NCBI GenBank assembly: GCA_015680685.1 | Contig: MNCI01029135.1 | Coordinates: forward strand, 185,811-249,810 | DNA: 64,000 nucleotides | Direction of reading: 5' to 3' | DNA from: Gnetum montanum | Lineage: Eukaryota; Streptophyta; Gnetopsida; Gnetales; Gnetaceae | Shown: positions 10,440-23,579 of the stretch, piece after piece | How the letters are laid out: every line of letters begins with the position of its first letter | Position numbering within the stretch: the first letter of the stretch is position 1 | Program-made: the position numbers and the translations under genes | The notes under the pieces: generated by a model | Database searches by the model: none | Told to the model about the DNA's origin: nothing | Seen by the model: only the letters and a program-made list of their open reading frames with translations

Positions 10440-12925
10440 ATCTCCTCCTTTTTGCTATTGTTCAAAACTTAAGAAAATGGGTTAGTGAATCATACATACT
10501 CTCCCCCTTTCTGAACAACATCAAAAAGGAGAAAGCACATAAATTGATTTCTAAAGAGACATAATAAAAGAGAAAAAATTCTAGAGAATATGCATAATCA
10601 ACAGCATGTGATAATCCCAAGGAGATAAAAATAGTTAGCTAAGCAATCATATTAGTTAAAGAGCACACATTTTTCAGTACTAAATTCCATGAAGAGCTAC
10701 TTCTAATTTGTCAAGAATTGATCCAAGCCTTTTAGGTGATATTCAAACTTAAATATTGAAGTGAAGTATAATCCTTGAAGATCAAGTAACCTATCTCTAA
10801 ACCAATAATTCATTAGTAATAAATATCACATGATTCTTTATTATTCTCCTTCTTTTGAAAACATCAGCAAAAGAATAGAGCATAGAAACCTTTATGATAA
10901 GGAGAGTAGAGAAATACTACTTCTTAAACATATCTATATCACATGATTTGAAAGCAACCATGCCAAATTTTAAATTCTTGAACTAGAAAGTATATCTCAA
11001 GACAACCTATTCAAGGGATGTTTCAATTAAAGCATACTGTTACCATGGATACTCTACCATAAAACAAGTGATCATTTGCTTGCTCATATTGTTGTAGGAA
11101 ATAATATCAATTATTTGCATTCTTTCATTAAAAAAATAAGTAAATCTTACTTCAACTCATGCTTGAATGTCAAATAGGTGGGTTGATGTTATCCTTAATA
11201 CATTAAGATCTACTCTCTTTAGTTCAAAAACAAGGAGGTACAACTAATCCAAAAAGGACTAACAACAACCAATTTCACACACACACACACACCATGTTGA
11301 AATAACACAAGAAGAGAAATTAGGAAAAAAATACATAAACTTAATTTTCAAATTTGTATGTTAAGGATGAAAAATCTCCATTTCAAAAAGATTTAACCCT
11401 TTCCAATCAAAAGCAAGGTTACATAAAACATCCCACAACTAATATAAATAGGACCAAGTAAAAATTTTTATGTCTGAGAGAAAATAGACTTAAATTTCAA
11501 AGACCAACAATAGAGCATTTGGAAGCAAGTGGCTTTATCAACTAAAGTCAAATATCTCATTAAAACTTATATTTCAAGATACTCTCTTAGCAAAAATTTT
11601 AAAGGGCTGTAAAAACAAGATAGAAGTTGCTCTATATTGAAATCCAATGTTTGAGGATCAAATGCCCTATCTTTCAAACCAATAAACTCATAAGGTAAAC
11701 CAAAATGTCATGATTCCATCAAAACTCAAGCCTTATGAAAATATCGTGAAGGTAATGACAAGGAAGAAGGGATACATTTAGAAAAATAAATTCTCATTAA
11801 GAAGGGAAAAAACCAAAAACAAGTCAATGATCAAAACATATTCAATTAGATTTTAACAAGATGTTTAAATAGTAACCAAGAGATATCACAAAGGTAAAAT
11901 GTCTATAAGGCATCTTAACAAAGAGTTAATCCTACTTTTACCTTGAAAACTGTAACATGACATGAATCCTTGATCATTTTTTGATTTCTTGGCTAAAGTC
12001 TCCAAAGACTTCCCTTTACATTGGTGAACTCCAAGATGATGATGGATAATGAGGAATAGTCTTCCACTTCCCATATGCAACTCTTCTTGGGCTTTTAAGA
12101 TCAACTTGTAAACATTGTAACTCACCAAAGCACTATAGTTGTGGGTCAACATTAAGATCAATTGTTGAGACTAAGGTATTTAATCAATAATATTGATAAA
12201 ATATTTACAAGCTTATCTAATGGAAAAAATATCCCAAAGGGCATGAGCTTAGAAGCATATCATCATAAGAAGTTCAGTTTGAACAAGATTGAACACAAGA
12301 CAAAAACCAAACTAAAAATTATTACAAGATAGTAATCCAAAGGAAATCAATAAAAGTGCTATACTACATATTTTCATAAACCTAATTGCATCAAGCTTAA
12401 ATATGAATGTAAGAGATGCTCTAATTAATTATTCGATCATAAGTTTAACCTAGAAAAGACACAACAATTTTGGGCTTCTTAAATAATATACTTATAATTT
12501 AACTACCAAGAGAAGAGATGGAAACTTACCTTAACTTAGCTTGCTTTTTAGTGAGGAGAGAAGATTAATGGAGTTTGAGATGAGGCCCCCTATCATGAAG
12601 TGCCTCCTCATCCTTAGGTTCTCTTTCATTGGATCATGTATGTGATACCTCTATTTGTTCATGTTTATGATAAAACCCATGATCACTTATTGCATTATTT
12701 TCACTTCTCTACTTCTCTTCATTTTTAGCTTTTGGTGCTTGCACAATTTCCTTACCAAGGCCTTTTTGACAAGACCAAGTATCAATATTGTTTTGATCAT
12801 CATAAGAATAATTAGGGGTTTTCTTACTACCATAACAAATAAAGTATTTTCTTTATGATTAAAATTATCAAACTTAATTATGTTTGTGCTTGAATTCTCA
12901 TGTGTAACTTCCTCCAAAACTTTGG
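10440..12925. other. Internal region of copy 1 without coding sequence
   Basis: About 2.5 kb, AT-rich, no sustained reading frame on either strand. It holds a short AC microsatellite (about 11,276-11,292). A diverged direct repeat is also visible: 10,750-10,850 resembles 11,635-11,735 (both pass through CCTATCT..AAACCAATAA). The A-rich tract followed by a G-rich AAAGGGGGAGA (minus strand, near 10,500) and AAAAAGGAGGAGAT next to the LTR are the likely polypurine tracts. Confidence 0.5.
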
Positions 12926-14218
12926 CTATTTTTCAGGAGTCTCCTCTTCTTGAACCTTTCTGCAATCCTTATTAAAAGAGGTTAGTTGTTGAATCTCAAA
13001 TTTTATGTCTAAGATCTCTTCTTTAACATTAGAGTAGATAGCATCTAGCTTATAAATTACAAATTTCTTTGCCTTCCTAATCAAATAATGTAAAAGAAAA
13101 ATTTCTTCTTTAAATTTCTTATACCTTTTATCACACTTACCACCTTCTTCAACCATATGTGAGGAATTTTCATCTATAAGTTCCATGCATATGAGATGTG
13201 AATCTTTGGAAGAACTGCATGCTTCTTCTTCACTTTTCTCGCCATCATCCCAACTGGTATAGAAGTTGGTCTTTTTTGATTCCTCATCATTGGATTTATT
13301 TGTTTGTTGTATCTTGCTATCACTAGGACATTCGAAGGCCATATGGCCTCTTCCTCCATAAACCCAACGTTTTATAGAAGAGAAGTCTAGGTTAGAATTC
13401 AAAACATTTTTACCTATTTCTCTCCCTTTAAGCAGATTTGATCTTTGAAATGCCCTCTTGTTTCTTTTTGTTAGTAATCATTGGAGCTTTCTTGAGAGAA
13501 AGGAAATCTCATCTTCACTGTGCTCATCATGCTCATTGAACTCCTTCTTGGAGGTGGTCCTTAGAGCTATAGGTCTTTCTTGAATTACTCCTTCACTTAT
13601 GAGTTTCATTTCATAAGGAATGAGAGCACTTTTAATCTCTTGAAATTTCAAAGTTGAGAAATTTTTGATTTCCTTCATAGTTGTGACCTTTGGTCTAAAC
13701 TTCGGTTATAGAGTTTTGATCATTTTCATGATGACATCGCTTTTGGACAAATATTTTATTTTTCCTCTAATAGCTACAACAAGATCATTAGCTCTAGAAA
13801 AATAATCTTTGATTTTCTCACCTTTTTTCATTTTAAGCTTATCATATTTACTTTGTAAAACTAACAATTTAGATTACTTAACAATAGAGGTTCCTTCATA
13901 AGTAGCTTCTAAAGTTTGCCAAATTTATTTTGCCATTTTACATCTTGATACCCTATTAAATTTATATTTATTTAAAGTTCAATATACATAATTTTTGGCT
14001 TTTAAATCATACATGAACTTATCTTTCTCTTCTTATGTCCATTTGTTATGAGGCCTGATGATGCTAGTGGAGCTATCGACAAGTGGAGTGTAGCCTTCAA
14101 GGATTAACTTTCACACTTAAAACTCCATGGATTCAAAAAATCCTTGCATTCTATCTTTCCAATAGGTGAAGTAAAATCTTTTGAACATCAATGGCTTTGT
14201 GTAAGATGTTCCCTCCAT
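12926..14218 (-). pseudogene. Copia-type gag, copy 1
   Basis: Gag of the plant Copia type (UBN2-like capsid plus zinc knuckle). The ATG at 14,218 begins MEGTSYTKPLMF, followed by YWKDRMQGFFESMEF, then stops and blocks such as MKEIKNFSTLKFQEIKSAL and RPIALRTTSKKEF. The knuckle reads RWVYGGRGHMAFEC: His and the last Cys remain, the first Cys is Arg and the second Tyr. A lysine/glutamate-rich tail follows to 12,926. The 49.3 kb copy aligns throughout, so this is a family gag rather than a host gene. It would coat element RNA. Confidence 0.85.
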
Positions 14219-14255
14219 TGTTCACTCTTGAGGTTGATGATAACAAAGAAGAGTA

Positions 14256-14271
14256 CCAGGCTTCAATACCA
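14256..14271 (-). other. Primer binding site of Copia-like copy 1
   Basis: Minus strand TGGTATTGAAGCCTGG lies 2 bp inside the 5' LTR. It resembles TGGTATCAGAGCCAGG, the complement of plant initiator tRNA-Met, with four mismatches. Confidence 0.6.
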
Positions 14272-14273
14272 AT

Positions 14274-15421
14274 TGAGGATCATTGAACTTAGAAAGGGGG
14301 GGAGATGAATAAGTTTCCCAAATTGAAATTCTTTGGAAAAATCACACACACCAAATTTAATGTGATTTCCAATCTTGGGTAGGCCACACTCATAGGGTAG
14401 ATTACAAGCATACCTCTAGACTCTATTGCTCTCAAATGTGGCTTAAAGGGTATCACACCCTATACAAGGTCTAAGCTCTACTTTGGAGTGTTGTGAAGCT
14501 ACACCAACCACTTAATCCTGCAAGGTTCCAACAAGCTTAGAATGTGGATTTCAATATTCCACAACCTTTATAGTCTTGAGCTCCACTTCGAAGTGTTGTG
14601 GTGTTACACAACCACTCAATCTCGTAGGATCTTGACAAGCTCAACTAAGATGCCTTCCCATAAGAAGCACATCAACCCTACAAGGCAACAAGAGAGAACA
14701 ATAATTACAAGGGATGAATGGAACTTAGTTTTCTGATCCTTGCACTTTGAAGTATAACACACTTTACAATGGACAAAAGATAATATAATGAGGAGCAATA
14801 ATGATTACAATAATTTTCAAATGATTACACAATGATTGTACAAAGACTTGTACATTTGTCAATGAGAATGATGTCTTCTTATAGTCACCATATTTCCAAA
14901 TTCATCTTGGAACTCATGCAATGACTATCTAATGATAATGAAAAATATATTCTTCTATATTTTTTTTTCATTCTTGGAAGACCTCTTTATTTGGTGAAAG
15001 AAATATTTCTAAAAATGGCTTGCATTTTGTAAAGACGTCTTTATTTGGGGAATGATGTCTTTTCCTAATGAAAGATGTCTATTATTTTTTTAGAGACATC
15101 TTCTTCTATGTTACCTTTAATTCTACCAAGATGTCTACTATTTCTTGGAGACGTATTTCTTTATCTTCCTTTACATTATGAATTCTTAATTCCTTGTTCA
15201 TAACCTTGCACTTCTACATGCTTTAATGATGATAACTTTTCTTGTGAGTTATTTGGTCCTTGTCCATGCTCTTGGAATTCTTGTATGTTCACTTGAGACC
15301 TTGTGGATGATTAGTTCATTTCTTGTCATCTCATCTTGGTTCTATAAATAATAACACACAACCATACACACAACCTTTTTTTTCATTTTGGTTAATGTTT
15401 TGACACATCAAAAGGTCCATA
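14274..15421 (-). repeat. 5' LTR of Copia-like copy 1
   Basis: On the plus strand it starts TGAGGATCATTGAAC and ends GGTCCATA, so in element sense the first dinucleotide is TA, not TG. It carries its own GACATCTTT-type cluster at 14,985-15,170. Confidence 0.9.
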
Positions 15422-15426
15422 CAAGG

Positions 15427-16290
15427 ATCCCACTAAAGCAATGAAGGATGATCCCCAACTACTTAAATACTTCAAGCTTGACTGCTTCTATCATTATCAT
15501 TAATTTCATAATCATGACACTAACTTCTTCCTCATGCTAAAAGATGACCTACAAAGGATGATCACCAAAGGTGAATTGATCCTAAATGCATGCAACCCTA
15601 TCCAATCCCAAAATCACTCAATGCACATGTATAAGAATCTATTTAACATCAAATAATAATTATACATCATATTGGCATTTAATATTGATGATAATTGAAG
15701 GTCCATGAGTAAATTGTTTGTGGTTAGGGTACCACCCCTCCCCTTGTGCAATGAGAGGGCCTCTTCAGCTTCCACCAACTCAAGATCCCCTTTTGTTATG
15801 AGGATACCACAACCCATGCTTCACAAGATATCCTTTGTCATCAAGGTGCCCTAACTAGCCACAACCTAATAAATCTCCATAACCATATAACAACCTCCTA
15901 TGGTGGCCAATGCTACAACCTCTTCCTCACAACCAACAAATGACAACCAAAAAGCCTTAACCAAGTAGAGGAAGAAGCATAAGAAAAAGCCTAATAATAA
16001 GGTTGATGAGTAGGAAGAGACATAGAAGGAAGTGGACCCACTAAATCCCACTCCCATATCATCTATTCCCATGACCTCCTCTGCCCAACTCACCTTAACC
16101 AAAAAATCACAAGAGGATCCAAAACCCCAAAGCTAGGAGAAAGAGGAGAGACCCAAACAACAACCACCTAAGGTTAAAGTTTGCATTTTGGGGCACATGG
16201 AGGAAGTAAAGTACAATCAAGGTGACAAGTCCATGGCAAATAATAAGAACCTCCTCAGTGTGATGGAATAGGTTAATTAATCCCTCAAGA
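15427..16290 (+). pseudogene. Outer gag, second fragment, and gag-protease linker
   Basis: Continues the gag interrupted at 9,319. The C-terminal block runs YFKLDCFYHYH, then HDTNFFLMLKDDLQRMITKG, equivalent to GHGTDYCFMLK.DIQCMIDSG in E2. Many stops follow in a serine/proline/lysine-rich linker up to about 16,290. The join is clean once the Copia-like copy and one CAAGG are removed, which supports the insertion order. Confidence 0.75.
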
Positions 16291-17157
16291 AAAAGAACAC
16301 AAATTTGAGCCTGTATGACTTGATCATAGCTTCCACTACATATTGTGAGAGGCTATTCAAGATGTTGACTTCCATCCCTATTAGTGAAGATATCCTAGCT
16401 AACAAGGAGTCCATCCATGCAATGATGGTTCCTTCCTCACTGATGCAGAAGAAGTTAGCATCATTAGTGTTTCATGATAGTGAAATCAAGGCCAACCCCC
16501 AAAACAATGAAGTAAGTAAGGCTCCTATTTTTATTACAATTTAGATGAGGTAGTTTAAGATGCATGTTGATGATGGTGCCACAACTAACGTTATCCCATG
16601 CACCATCATTGAACAGTTGGGCTTAGTAGAGCAAATACAACATACAACAACCACAACTCTCAAGTCCTTTAACAAGTTACAAGTTGCTATTAATGGATTA
16701 ATATCCTTAGTCTTTGTAGCAAGGGAGAAGTTCCCCATAACCATTGATTTCTTAGTGGTAGAGAAAATGCTAAGGTTCAACCTAATCCTTGGAAGACCTT
16801 GGTTGGCTTGAATATGAGCCATACCCTCACCCATCCACCAAGAGATTCATCTTCCTTATGAGGGAGGTAAAATCATCATTCATGATGATAACATAGGTCC
16901 ACTAATGATCAACAATGTAGATGTTGAGTAGGGATATGAAGTGGAGTTTCAGGAAGAAACTCCTAGCCACAAATTCAAGTAGCTTGAGAGAGAGGAGAAA
17001 TCCAAGGATGATAACAATGGACAATAGGATGCATTATGGGACAAGCTCCCTTTCAACATCATTAGTTAAGGGGGTGGTAAGTACAAACTTGTGTAGAATA
17101 GGCTTTACATGTTTCCTAACCTTTCCAAGATTAGAAAAGAACTTACACACGTGATGT
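16290..17157 (+). pseudogene. Outer aspartic protease region
   Basis: Retropepsin domain. NTNLSLYDLIIASTTYCERL (about 16,293-16,352) matches NTSLSLYDLVITSPVHREAL in E2. The active-site block is HVDDGATTNVIPCTIIEQLG at about 16,563-16,622. FNLILGRPWLA (about 16,774-16,808) and IHQEIHLPYEGG (16,836-16,871) follow, both nearly identical to E2. Stops occur at 16,542, 16,809 and after. The reading frame then decays and ends before TR1. Confidence 0.8.
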
Positions 17158-17384
17158 GTACACCCTAATCCTTTCACCTCATTCCTTTATGATCATGTAA
17201 CCATATGTACTGATAATCTTTTAGCCTGAACTTTCTTTGTTAACCTATTGTGTCTTTTTGTACATTTTTCTTTTATGCATGTAGCCTAGAAATTTACTTT
17301 TGTTTGCATTAAATTTTTTTCCTTTAAAACTAGAAAACCCATAAAAAATTTAAAATAGAAAATTGCAAAAAAATATATGAGTTT
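17158..17384 (+). other. Spacer between outer protease and TR1
   Basis: AT-rich, no reading frame of note. It contains a T-rich tract at about 17,260-17,335. Confidence 0.4.
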
Positions 17385-17540
17385 CTTTTCAATGATGGCC
17401 CACTATGGCCTAAAACTAGAAATACACACACATCAATGGACCACCATGGCCTAAAACTAGCAATGTAACATGGCCCATCATGGCCTAAAACTGGCAAAGA
17501 ACTTAAACAACCTTTGCCCACCACAACCTAAAAATAGTAG
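17385..17540 (+). repeat. TR1 of the outer element
   Basis: About four degenerate units of 35-45 bp contain ATGGCCTAAAACTAG, each next to a GGCCCAC or GGACCACC part. The core and orientation relative to the element are the same as in E1 TR1. Confidence 0.75.
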
Positions 17541-17789
17541 GAATCTCTTCTATCCCATTTACATTTAGCCTATAATCATGTCATTTAAGCATTTAACTTT
17601 ATTTCCAAGATCATCCACATAGTAATTTACAATGTTTATACTACTAGAACCATACGTAGCCAAAACTGAAACTAAGAATTTAAATTTAAAATGTTCAGAA
17701 CATACATAGCCATGGTCACACTATGTGGAAAAATGTCCAAAAAATAATAATCATCCATAACATAGTCTTGGCTAATAATAGTGATCAAC

Positions 17790-20700
17790 AAAAACAAAAA
17801 CCATGTAGCCAACAAATTGAGGTGGGCATTTGAAGGAGGAAGTGGTGGGTCATCCCCACTTTCACTGCTAGGGATGTTGATGTCTCCTTATGCCTAAAAT
17901 ACAATAATACAAAACTAGTTAGTAACCAACAACCAATACTATAAATTAAAAAAAGACCAAAAATAAAACTAAAAAAAAAATACATCAAAATTATGGGGAA
18001 TTTGGTCCATAACCTCTAGGGGTAGATGCTAAAGACCATTCTCCAAATGATGGAGAATTTGACCTTTTATCATATTGGCTTAGTCAATATCCCCAAGATC
18101 AATGCTTGTGAGGATGTTAGTTCTATCCACTTTGGTTCAAGCAGGTAGTTCCCAAGTGATGGTAGCCATAAAAGTCTTGACTGCAATACTGGTAATCTGA
18201 GTAGGAGATTTTTCCATTGTGAGAGTGCTCTCAAAGAGTTGGTAGGCACTCTTTGCCTAAATCCCTTGAATGAATAGCTCTCTATTACGTTGTTCAATTG
18301 AATTCTCTTTAAGCCACTTTAAGTATGCCTCCCAATTAGCCTTATACGTTTGTTTGTGATCCTTTTTTGTCTTACCCCACTCTAGGACCCATGTGTTGAG
18401 GTCTTTCCAATCCTTTATTTCTTAGAGATGAGATTCATATGCATCTATTACTCTATCATCTCCCATGAAAGTACCACCTTATCATGGTTGACATTCTAGT
18501 AGCATGTCCATGTGATCTCTTTGGTACATAAGTTTCCCAAGTTGTCTAGTTAGGCCTCCACAAAGGCCTTACATTCCTAGAGTTCCTTGATAGTTGTAGC
18601 TTGCTACTAAGTCTCCTCCCTCAAGGTCACAACCTACTCCCATAGGGATTCATTGGACCTCTTCATCTTCCATGATTTTTTATGCACAAAATTGCAATAT
18701 CAGTAGTAGTTTCATATAACTTCAAGGATACACTTTGTACATCAAAGGGAAGCTTAGACAAGGAGTTAAACTCCATGTCTTGACTAGGGTTCTACTCTAT
18801 AGATGGCACTATAGGTAACACATAACCATAAAATACAATCATAAACATGGTTTACAACCTAAGATATCCATAACATAAACATAACCTATAACATAGCACA
18901 ATGATTGAGGCATAGGAAACAAAGTTCTTATCTATCTTGGACGCAACTTGTTGAAATTGGTCGATGATGTCCTCGGCCATCCAGCACATGAATTCCATCT
19001 TTTCTTGGACCTCCACCCATGGTTTTATGTGAAACATAAGATCAATGGTCTTCACTAGTGGCTTAGAAACTATCATAAGCATAATAATCATCAAACAGTT
19101 AGAAGAAAAATCAAACCTAAAATCATAGGATATAACAAGAAACGTTAAGACATGTGCATACTTGGCTCCTCCTCCTCCTCCTCCTCCTCTAGGATGATAA
19201 TGGGGGATGCATCTAGAACCACCTCACTGAAAAATCCATTTAGATAATTTATATCTATGTTGGCTAATCCTTTAGGCTTATGCTATTGTAAGAGTGCTTC
19301 CTTTGCATGCTTTTGTTCTTCCACCACTACAATGACTACACACCTATGTGCTTCCTCCTCCATAGTAGCTTAGGCTACCATGTCCTGATAATTATCTACA
19401 GTCATCACATATAAAAAACCAATTAGTACATGAAACCATAATAAGTCCATAAGTCTTAAAACATAGAATAGTCAAAAGATACATAAAAATTACCTATGAC
19501 TACCTGATGTAACTTTTTAAGCTTAAACTTAATCTTTTTCTAGGCAAGTTGCTCTGATGCTGGTGATGCTTCCTCTATGGGATATTTGAGCTTGGCCCTA
19601 GCTTCTTCATCAACCTCGAAATGCAACTCTCTGGATCTCTTAACATCAATTGGTATCATGATAGGCTCCTCCCCTATGATGTCAGAGAATCTACACTACC
19701 TACCATCAAGATCCTTGGTGGTAATAGATAGCAACTCATGCATCTCATCTAGTGGGTTTTGGGCCTGCATGGCTGGTTAGATGTGCTTTATTCAAGATGT
19801 AGAAATCTAGATTGAGTCTTGGGCTACCCATAATCCATTCCTCCACACCACCAAGAACTCCATGAACCTCTTCAAATAACTTTCAAAGAATAAAAAATGC
19901 ATGTGGATTATGGTAGAGGAATCATCATGAAGTTTGAGAATCTCCTCCTAAAGCCTAGTAGCCAAGGAAGCCACCCAATTGAATTTGGTACCCTCAGTTA
20001 AGACCTTCTTAAAGGTCCACCCCTATGTGATGTTGATTACCTTATTTTTGAATAGTAGTTTAGGAAACACACAAGATTTAAATAAAGGATAAGATGCCTT
20101 TGATTCAAGATTCATGAAGCCATCTATAGAAAGCCTAGAGTAGCCCTTACTAGTACCAAACCACTCCAAAAATTCCTCAAAATGGCTTACTTCCATCACT
20201 ATTCTAGTAGCAACTCTTGTTCCATCAACAAAAATACCAAATAAGTTATAATAGGTGTCCTCATCAATGGATATGGTAATTGGCATGCCTCAAGCTATGG
20301 TGCTGAAATGATTGGCTTATTCATTGAAGGCTTCGATGACATTTAGCATCTATGTAGTGGGGATGGAAGGGATAGGTGTCATGAACACATCAAGTAAACC
20401 CACATGCTTAATGTTTGCTTGGATGTACCTAGGCATCTATCCCCTCAACCAATCCTATGCTAGCATCACCTCATCAAATTTTAGGATGAGGGTATCCTAA
20501 AATTGACAAGGTGATGTCCATAGAGGTGGAAGGTCTTGTAAGGAAACAAGAGTTTAACATTGGTATAGGTACATCTAACAACTAGTTAAAGTAGTAGAAC
20601 ACTTAAAATCTTAGTAGCTATAAAAACATTAGCCATTACCTTTCTTCTTCTTGCTTGGAGTGGTCTGTGTAGAGGTCTTAGCAACAAAGGTCTAATCCTA

Positions 20701-23115
20701 GGTGCTCTTAAAGCCCACCCACTAGCTATGTACCATCTTGTTGGCCATGCAGTTCTTGTAGATAGGGTTGAAATCCTTAGTGTATCTATCAAAGTTCCCT
20801 CGTAACTATTCATACATGATATTTTTGATCTTGGGTCACTTGGTAAATACATTTAAGGTGGTTTGAGCCATTGCCAAGGCTTGATCATTAGTGATCAAGC
20901 CTTGATCACTAATCCTATACCTACAAGAAGTTCATAAAACTAACAAGTTTGAAAAGGTAACTAAACCAACAAAGCCAAAAATATCAAAACACTATGAAAA
21001 CCATGCTTATCCCTGTAGATGGTACATAGTGTTAGGTGGGTTTTAAAATAATATGTGGACTCTCTACGCCACCGTTAGAGTATTGTTAGCATTATATTGA
21101 TGGTACTCTGGCATAGTCCATATCTCTATATGGTATTTTGTGCCAATGCAGTCTACAACCTCCCTTGTTGCATGAGGAAATGAATTGTCAGTTATGAACC
21201 TAGCAATTAGACTAGATACCCAAGGCATTAGTGTCTCCACTAGAACCTAAGCCACATTCGCAGATAAGTGTGACCACACCATCATACTAAAGTTTTGTAG
21301 GATGTAGGGAAGGAATTACCTTGCCCTTGGTTGAAACCATAGAGAGCCCCTATCTAAGATCATATCAGGTAAAGGGGTGTTTGCCTTGGGTTGGCCAATG
21401 CAACATAGGATGCCAATCAACTCAACCATGATGAGTATTGGTTTTAGCAGGGCCCTGTATGAGGGAAACAAAAATATCATTAGAACTATGTCTCATTAGA
21501 ATTTTACAAAAACATCTTAGTTGGGGGTGAAGTTAGCCCTTGTAAAAAACTTTAAAGTGCTCATTAAAATTTGTGTAGAGATTTGAAAGCAACCATGCTA
21601 CAACCTCGATAGCCAAAACATCATAACCAAATTATGCCTTAGTTTAAACTATGCATCAACATAGAAAACCTGAAAAACCTAGGAATTTACTTAGCAAAAA
21701 CATCAACAAAAATAGTAAAATTTCTAATGAAACTAACTTTAAAGCATAGTTACTATCTTTAGAGATCTCCAGAAGCATGGGATGTTGACAACAAAAATTT
21801 CTAAGCATGTCCATGCTACCCATCTCCAAGGGGTAAATTGTTACAACCAAGAATAACCTCTACACATGTGACCATATAGGAAAATTCATAAAAAATTAAT
21901 AGTAGTTTTGAATTCAATGATTCCATCACTGTTGGAATTATGAAATCATGATCTACATAACCATGATTAGAAACTTTAAAAATTCTACGATAATGTGACA
22001 AAAAAAGAGAGGAAATAGAGTAGTAACCTGATTGTCAATGAAAAAGCCCTAAATTATGTGACTAGCAAAAAATTCATAAAAAATTCATTTCACTTAGATT
22101 TTAGTAATTTTAACAAAAAAAAAGAATCTTGAAATCCTTAAATTTTCAACCATAACCAACACAACCAAGAAATTACAGCCATTTTAGCAAAAAATGTCAA
22201 AAAATGTAGTAACCTAGTTATCATAAGAAAATCAAAAAATTCATTTTGACTCCAAATAGAGTGATTTCACCTCTATTGGAAATCCTAAGCCAAGACCTAC
22301 ACAACTATAACCAAAAAAATATCAAAACCCCTACCATTTCATTTGAAAAAATTCATAGATTTTCATGAAAATTTGAAAAATGACACAAAAATCCAACTGC
22401 ACAACCTAACTAAAATGATCATAACTTTGTTATTACAATTCAAAATTAGATGATATGATAGTTAGAAAAAGTCTTAAACATAGAACTAAAATCCCGTAAC
22501 TTTAGATTAAAACAATATTTAGTCATTTTCTTAATAAAAAATTCATAACTTTTCTTGCTTTTTTCATCAAAAACACTAAAAAACACATAAAATGCATAAA
22601 ACCTAATTTAATTTCATCATGAACTAAAGCCAAAAAAACCATGAAGCCTTCAACCCACATTAAAACCATAAAATAGAAAATGAGATTTTTTCAAAATTTA
22701 ATTTGAATGAATATTAGGCCTATATTTGACAAAAACGGCTCCATCCTCAAATTGACAAAAAAGCACATAAAATAGGAAACCTTATTTTTAAAATTGAATC
22801 TACCAAAGCCTAAATAAAAAAATGACCTTAGATCTATGTAGAAAAAACCAAAATATAAGGTGGGATTTTGTCATAATTTCATTCTATTCACTCCCTTAGA
22901 TTAGATCTAATAAAAACAACCCCATCCTAGCTAGGAAAACTATAAAAAAAAAAACAACTAGAAAACTCAAGCAAATAACTAGGAATGGGCTAACTTTGAG
23001 TGGCCATAGAAGATTCTTGGATTGAAGCTAGTCTGGGAAGTCTAGAGATGTTCCTGGCAACCTCATCTACCTTTTGAATTGTTGGATTTCTACACTTGCC
23101 TCCACGTTGCTTCAT
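17790..23115 (-). pseudogene. Opposite-strand spliced accessory gene of the outer element
   Basis: Unrecognised multi-exon gene, antisense to its host element and homologous to the gene at 1-2,231. A possible first exon begins at the ATG 23,115 (MKQRGGKCRNPTIQKVDEV). Exon-like segments follow at about 21,470-20,950, 20,300-20,023 and 19,880-19,494. The donor after 19,494 and the acceptor before 19,395 are phase 1, the same phase as the E1 intron at 391-535. Next come 19,395-19,162, about 19,060-18,920 (KPWVEVQEKMEFM), and 18,730-18,000 with DWKDLNTWVLEWGKTKKDH (near 18,413-18,357), the counterpart of E1 DWKDFSSRVYEWG. A last exon begins after TTTTAG at 17,893. Stops are frequent. No known domain is recognised, though a coiled coil is likely. 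Confidence 0.65.
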
Positions 23116-23579
23116 CTTTGCTACACCAACACTAGGAAAGCTTGGAAATGAGAAGGGATGAAGCCTCTATGTTATCTAAGAAAGAAATCTATGCTTCCAT
23201 GCTAAGAATGAGAAGTTTTGTGTAGTAAAAACCTCTACTAAAATCCATCTCCAATGGTCTATGTGTTGAATAAGAGTTTTAGTATGTGTTTGAAGAAAAT
23301 TTGACCTTAAAAACCATATCAAAACCTAAACACCTACTCTCATGCCCCTATTGCTAATTATATGCACTAGAACTCAAAGTGCACTAAAGTGTAAGAGGGG
23401 GAAAGTCTTTTCTATGCTAGGAATGGTGGAAGAAAAATACCAAGTTCAAAATTTTGAATTTTGGGGAGTGGACCCCATCATACATCCTTATTCTTGGTAT
23501 TCAAAGCTAGGAAACTCCATCAATGCTAGGGTTTTGACCCCTTAGAAACCATGTAGCCTTGACATAATCCATACATCCA
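23116..23579. other. Region upstream of the opposite-strand gene
   Basis: No coding signal. By position it would hold the minus-strand promoter and 5' UTR of the gene; no clear TATA box was picked out. Confidence 0.35.

Larger units (their letters stand above)
9320..15421 (-). mobile_element. Copia-like non-autonomous element, copy 1
   Basis: LTRs at both ends (1,120 and 1,148 bp) are flanked by a perfect 5-bp duplication, CAAGG, at 9,315-9,319 and 15,422-15,426. In its own sense it runs from 15,421 to 9,320: 5' LTR, PBS resembling initiator tRNA-Met, gag (14,218-12,926), then about 2.5 kb without coding sequence, a G-rich tract and the 3' LTR. No protease, integrase or RT is present. It interrupts the outer gag. 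Copy 2 at 48-54.8 kb is the same family, but its internal region after gag is different. Confidence 0.9.

Noticed and set aside
20586-20852. Arginine-rich minus-strand ORF
   Set aside because: Another frame of the same strand fits the antisense gene better (NFDRYTKDFNPIYKNCMANK).
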